From NCBI GenBank assembly GCA_024743275.1, contig JANSWW010000004.1, forward strand, positions 248,001 to 312,000: a DNA stretch of 64,000 bases, in the 5' to 3' direction. Of this stretch, positions 53,311 to 62,489 are shown piece after piece. This stretch comes from Alphaproteobacteria bacterium (lineage in GTDB: Bacteria; Pseudomonadota; Alphaproteobacteria; JANSWW01). Numbering within the stretch: the stretch's first letter is position 1; every line of letters starts with the position of its first letter. Position numbers and translations under genes: made by a program. The notes beneath the pieces were generated by a model. The model did not search any database. It was given only the letters and a program-made list of their open reading frames with translations, and had not been told where the DNA came from.

Positions 53311-55713
53311 ATGAAATTCACCCTGTCCTGGCTCAAGGATCATCTCGAGACCGACGCGGATCTGGAGACGATCACCGAGGCGCTGACCGCGCTCGGCCTC
53401 GAAGTCGAAGGCGTGGTCGACCGCGCCAAGGAACTGTCCGCCTTCACCGTCGCCCATGTCCAGGAGGCGATGCCCCATCCGGACGCCGACCGTCTGCGCG
53501 TCTGCAAGGTCGAAACCAAGGACGGCCTCGTCCAAGTGGTCTGCGGCGCGCCCAACGCGCGGACCGGCATGAAAGGTGTCTTCGCGCCCGCCGGCAGCTA
53601 TGTTCCGGGCACCGATCTCTGGCTCAAAAAGGGTGTGATCCGGGGCCAGGAGTCCAACGGCATGCTGGTCTCCGAACGGGAGATGGGCCTGTCCGACGAG
53701 CATGACGGCATCATCGAACTGCCGGAGGACGCGCCGGTCGGCGAGCCCTTCGCCAAGGTCGCCGGCTATGACGATCCGATCATCGAGATCGCGATCACCC
53801 CGAACCGGGCCGACTGCACCTCTGTCTACGGCGTCGCCAGGGACCTGGCGGCGGCCGGGATCGGGACGCTGAAGCCCCTCGATACCGCCCCGGTGGCGGG
53901 AAGCTTCGATAGCCCGATCAAATGGAACCGGGCCGTCGCGGAAACCGATCCGGAGGCCTGCCCGGCCATCGTCGGGCGCTATTTCCGCAATGTGAAGAAC
54001 GGGCCGAGCCCGAAATGGATGCAAGACCGGCTGAAGGCCATCGGCCTGCGGCCGATCTCGGCCCTGGTCGACATCACCAACTATGTGATGATGGATGCGG
54101 GCCGTCCGCTCCACGCCTATGACGCCGACAAGGTGACCGGCGACATCGTCATCCGTTTCGCCGAGCTGGGCGAGAGCTACATGGCGCTCAACGGCAAGGA
54201 ATACTCCTTCGACGAGACCATGATCGTCATCGGCGACGATCATGGGGTCGACGATCTCGCCGGCATCATGGGGGGCGAGCGCACCGGCTGCTCCGGCGAA
54301 ACCGTCAACATGTTCCTCGAAGTGGCGATTTTCGATCCGCTGCGTGTCGCGGCGACCGGCCGGAAGCTCAACGTCCTCTCCGACGCCCGCTACCGCTTCG
54401 AACGCGGCCTCGACCAGTTGAGCCCCTGGTGGGGCGCCGAGCTCGCCACCAAGCTGATCCTGGAACTGTGCGGCGGCGAGGCGAGCCATCTGGTGGTCGC
54501 CGGCGAGGAACCGAACTGGAAAAGGTCCTATCCCCTGCGCCTGCACCGAACCCTTGAATTGGGCGGCGTTGACGTGCCGGCCGCCGAACAGCGCCGTATT
54601 CTGGAGACGCTCGGTTTCGAGATCGCCGAGAACGAGCCCGGCCTGTGGTCGGTGACACCGCCGCCCTGGCGCGGCGACATCGTCGGCGAAGCGGATCTGG
54701 TGGAGGAAGTCCTGCGGGTGAACGGCTTCGGCCACATTCCGGCGACGTCCCTGCCGCCGGTCGGCGCGGTCCCGCCCGCCCCCCTCACGGCACCGCAGCG
54801 CCGCATCCCCATGGCGAAGCGCCTGCTCGCCCACCGTGGCATGATGGAGGCGGTCACCTTCTCCTTCATGGACGGGCGGATCGCCCCGGATTTCGGTGGC
54901 GGCCAGGACGATCTCAAACTGGTCAATCCGATCGCCAGCGACCTCGATACCATGCGGCCGTCGATCCTGCCGAACCTGTTGACCGCCGCGGCCCAGAACG
55001 CCCATCGCGGCTATGGCGACATCGCCCTGTTCGAGGTCGGCCCCGCCTACGCCAATGCGACACCGAAGGGCCAGAGCACCGTCGCGGCAGGCATTCGGGT
55101 CGGTAAGACCGGCCACAAGGACTGGGCCGGCAGCTCCCGCCCGGTGGACGCCTTCGACGCCAAGGCCGACGCCCTGGCGGTGATCGAGGCGGTCGAGGGT
55201 CCGGCCGGGAACGCCCAGGTCTCGACCGATGCCGCGTCCTGGTATCATCCGGGCCGCTCCGGCTGCCTGCGCCTCGGTCCCAATGTCATGGCCATGTTCG
55301 GCGAGGTGCATCCAGCGATCCTGGAGAAACTCGACCTGCGCGGCCCGGCGGTCGCGTTCGAGGTGATCCTCGACAAGGTGCCGATGCCGAAGGCGAAGGC
55401 GACTCAAAGGCCGATGCTGCAGCTCTCGCACTTCCAGCCGGTGACCCGGGACTTCGCCTTTGTGGTCGACGACGCCATCGCGGCGGAGCAGATCACCCGC
55501 GCGGCGGCCGGCGGCGACAAGAAGCTGGTGACCAACGTCACCGTCTTCGACGTCTTCCAGGGCGGCGCGCTGGGCGACGGCAAGAAGTCTGTCGCCATTC
55601 AGGTCACCCTGCAGCCGACGGACAAGACGTTGACCGACGAAGACCTCGAGGCGGTCGCCAAGAAGATCGTCGGCAATGTCGAAAAGCAGACCGGCGGGGT
55701 CTTGCGGGCGTGA
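53311..55713 (+). CDS. pheT: Phenylalanyl-tRNA synthetase beta subunit
   Basis: 800 residues, complete. The order is tRNA-binding EMAP-type domain (about 40-150, FTVAHVQEAMPHPDADRLRVCKVE), B3/B4 editing domain, B5 domain (about 400-480), the catalytic-like core, and the C-terminal ferredoxin-fold anticodon-binding domain (from about 705, HFQPVTRDFAFVVDDA). It forms the alpha2beta2 enzyme with PheS. The stop overlaps the GNAT gene start by four bases. Confidence 0.98.
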   Translation: MKFTLSWLKDHLETDADLETITEALTALGLEVEGVVDRAKELSAFTVAHVQEAMPHPDADRLRVCKVETKDGLVQVVCGAPNARTGMKGVFAPAGSYVPGTDLWLKKGVIRGQESNGMLVSEREMGLSDEHDGIIELPEDAPVGEPFAKVAGYDDPIIEIAITPNRADCTSVYGVARDLAAAGIGTLKPLDTAPVAGSFDSPIKWNRAVAETDPEACPAIVGRYFRNVKNGPSPKWMQDRLKAIGLRPISALVDITNYVMMDAGRPLHAYDADKVTGDIVIRFAELGESYMALNGKEYSFDETMIVIGDDHGVDDLAGIMGGERTGCSGETVNMFLEVAIFDPLRVAATGRKLNVLSDARYRFERGLDQLSPWWGAELATKLILELCGGEASHLVVAGEEPNWKRSYPLRLHRTLELGGVDVPAAEQRRILETLGFEIAENEPGLWSVTPPPWRGDIVGEADLVEEVLRVNGFGHIPATSLPPVGAVPPAPLTAPQRRIPMAKRLLAHRGMMEAVTFSFMDGRIAPDFGGGQDDLKLVNPIASDLDTMRPSILPNLLTAAAQNAHRGYGDIALFEVGPAYANATPKGQSTVAAGIRVGKTGHKDWAGSSRPVDAFDAKADALAVIEAVEGPAGNAQVSTDAASWYHPGRSGCLRLGPNVMAMFGEVHPAILEKLDLRGPAVAFEVILDKVPMPKAKATQRPMLQLSHFQPVTRDFAFVVDDAIAAEQITRAAAGGDKKLVTNVTVFDVFQGGALGDGKKSVAIQVTLQPTDKTLTDEDLEAVAKKIVGNVEKQTGGVLRA

Positions 55714-56123
55714 TCGCCTACCGTGCCTACCGCGGAGGCGCGGTGCCGCCGCGGGAGGACGTGATCGCGCTCTATCTGGCGAACAAATGGAGCTCGGGCC
55801 GCAAGCCGGATCAGTTGATGGCGGCCCTCGCCGGATCGGATCATGTGATCGCCGCCTATGACGGCGACCGGCTGGTCGGCCTCGCCAATGCCCTGTCGGA
55901 CGGGCATCTGGTGGTCTACTACCCCCATCTCCTGGTCCATCCCGAAGCCCATGGAAAGGGCATCGGTCGGGAACTGATGGCACGTATGCGCGCCCGATAT
56001 CCCAGCATTCATCAGCACATACTGGTTTCGGTTCCGGACGCGGTCGAGTTCTACAGACGCGCCGGCTTCTCAATCGCCGAAAATCATGCCCCGATGTGGA
56101 TCTATGACGGGGACGATGGATGA
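55710..56123 (+). CDS. GNAT-family N-acetyltransferase
   Basis: 137 residues, GNAT fold: HLLVHPEAHGKGIGRELMARM holds the acetyl-CoA pyrophosphate-binding R/Q-x-x-G-x-G/A pattern (HGKGIG), and EFYRRAGF follows. Acceptor unknown. The GTG at 55710 overlaps the pheT stop, so it is cotranslated with pheT. Only ten bases separate it from the next gene. Confidence 0.87.
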   Translation: MIAYRAYRGGAVPPREDVIALYLANKWSSGRKPDQLMAALAGSDHVIAAYDGDRLVGLANALSDGHLVVYYPHLLVHPEAHGKGIGRELMARMRARYPSIHQHILVSVPDAVEFYRRAGFSIAENHAPMWIYDGDDG

Positions 56124-56132
56124 GGTGCGGCG

Positions 56133-56948
56133 ATGACGCAGGACGAAAAGGCGGCGACGTTCCGGGCGCTGCATAGCCGGGACGGGGCGTTCGTCCTGCC
56201 CAACCCCTGGAATGCCGGATCTGCCAGGCTGTTGGCCCATCTCGGTTTCGAGGCCCTGGCGACCACGTCGGCCGGCCTGGGATTCAGCGTCGCGAAGGAG
56301 GACTCCGCCGGCGGCCTGAGCCGCGAGGAAATCCTGGAGAACGCCCGCGTCATCGTGGAAGCCACCGCGCTGCCCGTCACGGCCGATTTGGAGAACGGCT
56401 TCGGTCATACGCCGGAGGCCTGCGCCGAGACCATTCGTCTGGCGACCGCGACCGGGCTGGTCGGTGGCTCCATCGAGGATGCCAGCGGCGACCCGACCCG
56501 CCCGATCTACGACCACCTGCAGGCCGTCGAGCGGGTTCAGGCCGCAGTGGAAGCGGCCCGGGGACGACCCTTCGTCCTGACCGCCCGGGCGGAGAACTAT
56601 CTCCATGGACGGCCCGATCTCGACGACACGATCAAACGGCTGCAAGCCTTCGAGGCGGCGGGGGCGGAGGTGCTCTATGCCCCGGGCCTGCCGGACCTGG
56701 ACGCGATCCGCGCGGTCTGCCAGGCGGTCTCCAGGCCGGTCAACGTGGTGATGGGGCTGCGCGGACCGGCCCATAGCGTGGCCGAATTGGCCGAGGCCGG
56801 CGTCAAGCGCATCAGCACCGGCGGATCGCTCGCCAGGGCCGCCTTCGACGGACTTGTGAAGGCTGCGACCGAGATCAAGGATCATGGCAGCTTCACCTAT
56901 GGCGGGGAGGTCATCGGCGGCGCCGAAATCTTCCGATTGATCCGATAA
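56133..56948 (+). CDS. Isocitrate lyase/PEP mutase superfamily protein
   Basis: 271 residues, alpha/beta barrel of the ICL/PEPM superfamily: FVLPNPWNAGSARLLAHLGFEALATTSAG, TADLENGFG (metal aspartate), SIEDASGD, and YAPGLPD. It lacks the KKCGH active-site cysteine motif of true isocitrate and methylisocitrate lyases. This is the broad oxaloacetate-decarboxylase/carboxyphosphonoenolpyruvate-mutase-like group. Substrate is unknown. A 10-base gap leads to the AhpD-like gene. Confidence 0.87.
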   Translation: MTQDEKAATFRALHSRDGAFVLPNPWNAGSARLLAHLGFEALATTSAGLGFSVAKEDSAGGLSREEILENARVIVEATALPVTADLENGFGHTPEACAETIRLATATGLVGGSIEDASGDPTRPIYDHLQAVERVQAAVEAARGRPFVLTARAENYLHGRPDLDDTIKRLQAFEAAGAEVLYAPGLPDLDAIRAVCQAVSRPVNVVMGLRGPAHSVAELAEAGVKRISTGGSLARAAFDGLVKAATEIKDHGSFTYGGEVIGGAEIFRLIR

Positions 56949-56958
56949 AGGAGAGCCC

Positions 56959-57519
56959 ATGGCCCATATCAGCAATGTCGACCCGCAAACCCTGCCAGCC
57001 GACCTCAAGGATGTTTTCGACCGTTTCACCACCGGCTACGGCCCCTTCGCCAACCAGGCGGCCGTCCTGGCCCATGTCCCGGAGGCCTTGCGGCATCTGC
57101 CGGAAATGCTGATGGCGCTCAAAGCCGCCGGCGCGGTGCCCCAGCGCTATATCGAACTGGCGATCGTCGTCGTCTCGCGGCTCAACGAGTGCACCTATTG
57201 TGTCAATCACCACAAACCGAAGCTCCAGGTGGAAGGGATCTCGGAGGCTGCGGTGGATTTGATCATGACGCCGGACGCCCATCCGGATTTCACCGACGCC
57301 GACAAGGCGGTCATCGCCTGGGCGCAAAAGGTGGAGGGCGATTTCCACCGGGTCGTGCCGGCCGATATCGCGGGGCTGAAGGCGCATTTCACGGAGAGCC
57401 AGATCGTCGAGCTGACCCTCCGGGCCAGCCTGTGCGGTTTCTTCAACCGGTTCAACGACGCGCTCGGCATCGAGGACGAAACGCTCGGACAACACACGGG
57501 GGCGACCGCTGCGGAATAG
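56959..57519 (+). CDS. Peroxidase-related CMD/AhpD-like protein
   Basis: 186 residues, carboxymuconolactone-decarboxylase fold with the thiol pair C78 and C81 and H85 in NECTYCVNHH. In AhpD these residues act in alkylhydroperoxide reduction. It belongs to the uncharacterised peroxidase-related subgroup. It shares a transcript with the upstream barrel protein and is followed by a strong terminator. Confidence 0.85.
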   Translation: MAHISNVDPQTLPADLKDVFDRFTTGYGPFANQAAVLAHVPEALRHLPEMLMALKAAGAVPQRYIELAIVVVSRLNECTYCVNHHKPKLQVEGISEAAVDLIMTPDAHPDFTDADKAVIAWAQKVEGDFHRVVPADIAGLKAHFTESQIVELTLRASLCGFFNRFNDALGIEDETLGQHTGATAAE

Positions 57520-57915
57520 CCTTCGACCAAAGTGGAGAGAGAGTCCGGATGTAAAAAGGCCCCCGTTGTCCATTCAGTCAACGAGGGCCTTTTTCGATAG
57601 GTGGTGTTTGGGGAGCTACCACCTAGAAGGAGCCGGATCCTTCGGGGTGCTGGAAGGGAGGCGGACCCGGCGTCAAGGTCGCGGAGGCGATCTGCGTTCC
57701 TTGATGAGCCAAACATACTGGCTTTCTCGAAAATATCAATAGAATTTTATATATCTTTTCGAAAAACTTTTCTCGCTTTCGATTCGAATTCGCTTGATGT
57801 CGAAATGGCAGCAATTTCTCTCAAATACCGGTAAGGTTCGACGAGCCGCGCTTTGCAGCGCGCTCAAAGACTTTCATAATGCGCCGTCGACAGGACAGGC
57901 GATAAGGGGACCTTC
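57520..57915. other. Intergenic region with inverted repeats and an AT-rich promoter stretch
   Basis: 396 bases. After the terminator, TAGGTGGT (57599-57606) pairs with ACCACCTA (57618-57625), and AAGGA/TCCTT and other G-C-rich pairs follow up to about 57700. From about 57715 to 57835 the sequence turns AT-rich and probably holds the DUF2937 promoter. No known RNA family was recognised. Confidence 0.5.
57553..57595 (+). terminator. Strong Rho-independent terminator
   Basis: A 16-bp stem with one mismatch, AAAAAGGCCCCCGTTG (57553-57568) and CAACGAGGGCCTTTTT (57579-57594). It follows the AhpD-like gene and works on both strands. Confidence 0.9.
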
Positions 57916-58479
57916 ATGGGATTGATCGGTCGATGGCTGAGTGGGACGTTGTCGATCACGGCCGCCTTGATCGGCGCCGTGCTGGCGATGCAGGCCCCGG
58001 CCCTCTCCGAGCACTATGCGGCGGCCCTCTTCCAACGGGAATTGGAGATCGGGCGGGCGATCGATCTATCGCTGCAGTCGGCGCGCTCCGTCTACCGCCT
58101 CGAGACGCAAACGGAAGAGCAGGTCATCGACTTCCTGGGTCAACAGGAGCCCGCCAGCGCCCAGGCCATCGGCAACCTCGTCGACCGGCGGGAGGCCCTG
58201 CGCACGGCCTATGACCGGATCGATGCCCGCAGCCCGCTGAGCCGGCCGCTGGTGATGTGGCGGGACTATGCCGGCCCCACCGCCGTGACCCGCGAGGTTC
58301 TGGAAAGCGCGATCGCGACCTTTAAGCCGGAAGTTCAACTGAGCCAGACCGCGGCGGTCTATGCCGTCGTGGGGATCGCGCTCGGGACCTTGTTGGTGCA
58401 AATTGTCCTCTGGCCGTTCGGCCGGTTCGCGAACCGGCGAATCGCGCCCCCGCCCCCCAGGGTCAGAAGACGCTATTGA
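57916..58479 (+). CDS. DUF2937-family membrane protein
   Basis: 187 residues. One N-terminal membrane helix (about 9-27) and one near the C-terminus (about 143-165) bracket a helical periplasmic region (LSLQSARSVYRLETQTEEQVIDFL). The layout matches DUF2937, small alphaproteobacterial proteins of unknown function. AAGGGGA supports the ATG. Monocistronic by appearance. Confidence 0.8.
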   Translation: MGLIGRWLSGTLSITAALIGAVLAMQAPALSEHYAAALFQRELEIGRAIDLSLQSARSVYRLETQTEEQVIDFLGQQEPASAQAIGNLVDRREALRTAYDRIDARSPLSRPLVMWRDYAGPTAVTREVLESAIATFKPEVQLSQTAAVYAVVGIALGTLLVQIVLWPFGRFANRRIAPPPPRVRRRY

Positions 58480-58521
58480 AGTTGGTGAATTTGGGCTCGA
58501 TGAGCAGAAGGAGAGACCGCC

Positions 58522-58881
58522 ATGAAATATACCCCCGGCCCTTGGCGGATGAAGAATAACGGCGAGTTGTGGAGTCATGCCCGGGGCGGCACCCCGCAAC
58601 TGGTCGCCTCCGTGTCCTGGATGGGCGATCAGGAGGACCGGGCCGGCAATATGAGGGTCGTCGAAGCCTCCGTGGAACTGACCGAGGCGCTCGACGAACT
58701 CTATCTGCTCGCGGCCCTGCCCCAGGTCGCGCAGGCGATCCAGTCGGACCCGGCGATCGAACCCAAGGCCCGCCTGATCCTCGATAACGCCCGGGAGATC
58801 CTGCAGAAATGTACTGGCCGCCGGACTCCGGATTGGCGCAAGATCCCGGCCCACGCCAACCGCCTCACCCACAACGCGTAA
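58522..58881 (+). CDS. TPGPW-type conserved protein
   Basis: 119 residues. The opening YTPGPWRMK and the segment NMRVVEASVELTEALDELYLL resemble phage-borne TPGPW proteins (normally ARLIAAAPELLEAL). No catalytic signature is seen. The neighbours are not phage genes. AAGGAGAG precedes the ATG. Function unknown. Confidence 0.6.
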   Translation: MKYTPGPWRMKNNGELWSHARGGTPQLVASVSWMGDQEDRAGNMRVVEASVELTEALDELYLLAALPQVAQAIQSDPAIEPKARLILDNAREILQKCTGRRTPDWRKIPAHANRLTHNA

Positions 58882-58900
58882 CGCCCGGCGGCGCTCGACC

Positions 58901-59470
58901 ATGACGATCGACGAATATCTCAAGACCATCATCTCCACCACGCCGAAGGATTGGACCGTGGTCACGCGGCCGACGCTGCGCCACGCTTTCGCGGTGCAGG
59001 TCAACGACTCGGGCGAGGAGGAGCGGATCGATTTCGAGGAGCCGCCGGCGATCCTGGCGCTGAAGAAGAACCTGTCGATCACCATCGCCGTCGGCACGGT
59101 CGAGCAGGCGAAGTACAAGATTCCGGTCCCGACGCCGTTCTCGCAACACAACGCCCGCACGCTCCTGGCCGACTGTTTCTACGACAATGTCATCGTCCAC
59201 CGGGAGCGGCTGGTGTCGGTGGACCGGCAGCACTGCATCCTGCCGCTGCCGACGCACTGGACGAAGGAGAAGCAGCCCATCGCCCTCGGCAAGGTGGCCT
59301 TCGCCCAGTTGATCCACGAATTGGTCGGCCCGTTCAGCGATTTCGGGGAGTATTTCGAGCAGTCCGGCATGGTGCCTTCGGAACTGCCTTGGCCGGCGCC
59401 GACCAAGCCGGCCCAGACCCAGGACATGGCTCTTCCGGTCGATTCCGGCGACGCGGGAAGCCCGGCATGA
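58901..59470 (+). CDS. Conserved protein of unknown function
   Basis: 189 residues, soluble, with no recognised domain. Charged and hydrophobic stretches alternate (DYLKTIISTTPKDWTVV, FSQHNARTLLADCFYDNVIVHRE, a long C-terminal LPWPAPTKP tail). It lies 19 bases after the TPGPW protein gene and its stop overlaps the next gene by four bases. Function unknown. Confidence 0.6.
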   Translation: MTIDEYLKTIISTTPKDWTVVTRPTLRHAFAVQVNDSGEEERIDFEEPPAILALKKNLSITIAVGTVEQAKYKIPVPTPFSQHNARTLLADCFYDNVIVHRERLVSVDRQHCILPLPTHWTKEKQPIALGKVAFAQLIHELVGPFSDFGEYFEQSGMVPSELPWPAPTKPAQTQDMALPVDSGDAGSPA

Positions 59471-60279
59471 GCGCCGCGACGACAACGCTGGATGCGGAGA
59501 CCCTCGCCGCCTACCGCAAGCACGGGGCGGTCGTCCTGCGCGGCGTGTTCACGGGCTGGGTGGATGCCTTGCGCGACGGGGTGGATTTCAACTTCGCCCA
59601 TCCGAGCCCGGACGGAAAGATCTATCAGGGCGATGAAGGAAAAGGACGGTTTCTGAGCGACTATTGCAATTGGCGGCGTATCCCGGCCTATCGCGATTTC
59701 ATCTTCAACTCGCCCGCGGCCGCCCTCGCCGGGCAATTGATGGACAGCCGGCGTGTCCAACTGTTCCACGAGCATGTCCTGATCAAGGAAGCCGCGACCG
59801 CCGTTCCGACGCCCTGGCATCAGGACGCGCCCTATTACTGCGTGGCCGGCCCGAAGACGGTCAGCCTGTGGGTTCCGCTCGATCCCGTGCCCCGGGACCG
59901 CAGCCTGGAGTTCATCGCCGGCTCCCATCTCTGGGACAAGCGGTTCCAACCTCAACGGTTCAACGGACAGGCACTCAACGACGGTGACGGCCTGGAAGGG
60001 GTCCCGGATATCGAGGGCGACCGCGACCGCTACGACATCCTGGGGTGGGCGGTCGAGCCAGGCGACGCCATCGCCTTCGACTTCCGCACCGTCCACGGCG
60101 CACCGGCCAACACCAGCAAGACGGCGATGCGCCGGGCCTTCTCGCTGAGGCTTGTTGGCGACGACATCCGCTTCGTCCGGCAAGAGGGGATCGTCACCTC
60201 GCCGCCGTTCCGGGAGGTCACGCTGGCCGACGGCGCCCCATTGGAAGGGGAGGCCTTCCCCGTCCTGATCGGTGGTTAG
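59467..60279 (+). CDS. Phytanoyl-CoA dioxygenase-family oxygenase
   Basis: 270 residues, PhyH-type 2OG-Fe(II) enzyme. Iron ligands H118 and D120 are in TPWHQDAPYY, H210 in RTVHGAPAN, and R222/R223 bind 2-oxoglutarate. SLWVPLDPV and SLEFIAGSHLW are normal PhyH segments. Substrate unknown. The start overlaps the upstream gene (ATGA) and the stop overlaps the convergent gene by four bases. Confidence 0.85.
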   Translation: MSAATTTLDAETLAAYRKHGAVVLRGVFTGWVDALRDGVDFNFAHPSPDGKIYQGDEGKGRFLSDYCNWRRIPAYRDFIFNSPAAALAGQLMDSRRVQLFHEHVLIKEAATAVPTPWHQDAPYYCVAGPKTVSLWVPLDPVPRDRSLEFIAGSHLWDKRFQPQRFNGQALNDGDGLEGVPDIEGDRDRYDILGWAVEPGDAIAFDFRTVHGAPANTSKTAMRRAFSLRLVGDDIRFVRQEGIVTSPPFREVTLADGAPLEGEAFPVLIGG

Positions 60280-60722
60280 AGCCGGATGCCGAATTCCCCG
60301 AGGATTTCGTTGATGAGGTCCATGCCGCCAAGGACGAACGCGGCGACGACAAGCAGCACCAACAGCAAGATGCCCGTGCGCAGGATCAGCCAAATGTCGC
60401 TGGACTTCTTCTTGGCCGGCGGTGGCTTGCGTTTGAACTTGAAATCGACATCCGCCTTTTCCTTGGCCGGCTGAGGCCCCTTGGCGGGCGCCTCCTGAGC
60501 CGGCTTTTTGGCCGCCAGGTTGCGGGTGCTATCGTAGATGGTGATCTCCTTGGACTTGTTGGTCCGGGGGTCGACCACATCTTTCAACACCTTGACGCCG
60601 TCATAGCGCTTTTCGGCGAAAAGCTCCTTGGCATGCTCGATGGCATCGTCACGATTTTTCATGGTCGTGTCGATTTGCCACTGCCCTCCCTTGAGGGTGA
60701 GGATTTCATAATTCGCTGACAT
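60276..60722 (-). CDS. Conserved protein with one C-terminal membrane helix
   Basis: 148 residues. An N-terminal alpha-beta domain (YEILTLKGGQWQIDTTMKNRDDAIEHAKEL) is followed by a proline- and lysine-rich linker (about 75-105) and one membrane helix near the C-terminus (WLILRTGILLLVLLVVAAFVLGG). It resembles small Rhodospirillales proteins of unknown function. Convergent with the oxygenase. Confidence 0.65.
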   Translation of the reverse strand: MSANYEILTLKGGQWQIDTTMKNRDDAIEHAKELFAEKRYDGVKVLKDVVDPRTNKSKEITIYDSTRNLAAKKPAQEAPAKGPQPAKEKADVDFKFKRKPPPAKKKSSDIWLILRTGILLLVLLVVAAFVLGGMDLINEILGEFGIRL

Positions 60723-60917
60723 GCCGGGTCTTCATCGAAAGGGGGCGGAACAGGACTTTCTACACATTGTAACCGAAAATCAATGATTTGACCCTATTTT
60801 GATCTTCGCGATATGACGGTCCGAGCATCTCGCGCCGGAACCGGTACACGGGATTGAGACATCGCCACATCGCCTTAGGTGTTATCCGAACCCGATGGAA
60901 TCAAAGGAAAGTTCACG

Positions 60918-62420
60918 ATGGCCTACACGGCAGACTCCGCAGCTCAACCGACCCTGTTCGGCCGCGCGCTGGTCAATCTGCGCGGCGCCTGGCGTGACAT
61001 TTCCGATGCCGCCGGCCTGACCCGGGCCGACGGAACCGACCTGACCCCGGCCCGCCTGGAGCAATTGCGCCAGCAGATCGACGAATGCGTCGTCGGCGTC
61101 GGCGGCGAGGTTTCGGCCCGCGCCCGGGCCGCCGATATCGGCCAATTCTATCTCGGCCTGAAGGCGGAGGCCCGCGAACAGTTCCTCGACGTCCTGGCCC
61201 GGGAGTTCGGATCGCCCCGGGACAAGATCGAGGCGGCGATAGACCTTTATCACGAAAGCGCGGACGAGGACGCCAGGATCAAGGCGATGGAGACCCTGTC
61301 CGAGGCCTTGGTCGCCCCGCGCGTGGCCCTGCTGACCCAGTTCAACACCCTGCCGGAAGGGGTGAAGTTCCTCGTCGATATGCGGGCGGACCTTCTGTCC
61401 TTCGGCCTCGACACGCCGGAGCGCCGGGCGCTGGACGCCGATTTCCGGCGCCTGCTGATCAGTTGGTTCGACATCGGCTTCCTGGACATGAAGTCGATCA
61501 CCTGGGATTCGCCGGCGACCCTTCTTGAAAAGCTGATCGAGTATGAGGCGGTCCACGAGATCCAATCCTGGAACGATCTGCGCAACCGGCTGGCCCCGGA
61601 CCGGCGCTGTTTCGCCTTCTTCCATCCGCGCATGCCCTCCGAGCCGCTCATCTTCGTCGAGGTGGCGCTGGTGAAAGGCATCTCCGGGTCGGTTCAGGCC
61701 CTGTTGGACGAACACGCACCGGACACGGACACCGGCGAAGCGGACACGGCGATCTTCTACTCGATCTCCAATACCCAGGCCGGCCTGAAGGGGATCAGTT
61801 TCGGCAACTTCCTGATCAAGCGCGTGGTGGACGCGCTTGCCGCCGAGATCCCCAATTTGAAGCAATACTCGACCCTGTCGCCGATCCCGGGCCTGCGCAG
61901 GTGGCTCGCCCGGCAATGGGAGGAGAAGGCCGAAGACCTGATCCCGGCGGACGACCGCGAGAAGCTCAGGACAGCCTGCGACAACTCCTCCCTGCCCTTC
62001 GACCTCCCCGCCGTATTGGACGAGGCGGATTGGGTCGAGCATGAGGAACTTGCCGAGGCGCTGGAACGCCCGCTGACCCGGCTCGCCGCCCGTTATCTCG
62101 TCGAAAAGCGGTCCGACGGCCGGCCGATCGATCCGGTCGCCCGCTTCCATCTGGGCAACGGCGCCCGGGTGGAACGGGTCAACTGGAAGGGCGACATCTC
62201 GAAGAAAGGCTTCGCCCAGGCCGCCGGCCTGATGGTCAACTATCTCTACAAGCGCGAGGATATCGAGACCAATCACGAGGCCTTCCATAGCGACGGCACG
62301 ATCCCGGTCTCGGCGGCCATCGCCGACCTCGCCCAGGCGGCCGCCCCGAAGACAGGTAAGCTCGATGTCGCCATCCGAGGGCCGCGCAGCGCGCTGCGCC
62401 GGGTGATCGAAGGCGTCTAG
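60918..62420 (+). CDS. mlyD: Malonyl-CoA decarboxylase
   Basis: 500 residues. The N-terminal helical domain and the GNAT-like C-terminal domain of MCD are recognisable: RLAPDRRCFAFFHPRMPSEPLIFVEVALVKG, FYSISNTQAGLKGISFGNFLIKRV, LSPIPGLRRWL and NYLYKREDIETNHEAF with the conserved histidine. It turns malonyl-CoA into acetyl-CoA. AAAGGAAAG precedes the ATG. No adjacent malonyl-CoA synthetase is seen. Confidence 0.92.
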   Translation: MAYTADSAAQPTLFGRALVNLRGAWRDISDAAGLTRADGTDLTPARLEQLRQQIDECVVGVGGEVSARARAADIGQFYLGLKAEAREQFLDVLAREFGSPRDKIEAAIDLYHESADEDARIKAMETLSEALVAPRVALLTQFNTLPEGVKFLVDMRADLLSFGLDTPERRALDADFRRLLISWFDIGFLDMKSITWDSPATLLEKLIEYEAVHEIQSWNDLRNRLAPDRRCFAFFHPRMPSEPLIFVEVALVKGISGSVQALLDEHAPDTDTGEADTAIFYSISNTQAGLKGISFGNFLIKRVVDALAAEIPNLKQYSTLSPIPGLRRWLARQWEEKAEDLIPADDREKLRTACDNSSLPFDLPAVLDEADWVEHEELAEALERPLTRLAARYLVEKRSDGRPIDPVARFHLGNGARVERVNWKGDISKKGFAQAAGLMVNYLYKREDIETNHEAFHSDGTIPVSAAIADLAQAAAPKTGKLDVAIRGPRSALRRVIEGV

Positions 62421-62489
62421 AGCCGTTTCCCGAACCGACGTTCGTTGCGGAACGTAAGGCGGCTCAAGACGACCTTCAAATCCACCATG

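Noticed and set aside
53110..56073. 987-residue open frame antisense to pheT
   Set aside because: Shadow of pheT and its neighbours; composition is the reverse-strand pattern of alphaproteobacterial genes, with no recognised domain.
57600..57716. SRP RNA or 6S RNA candidate
   Set aside because: The conserved SRP tetraloop and internal-loop motifs were not found and the fold was not convincing by eye.
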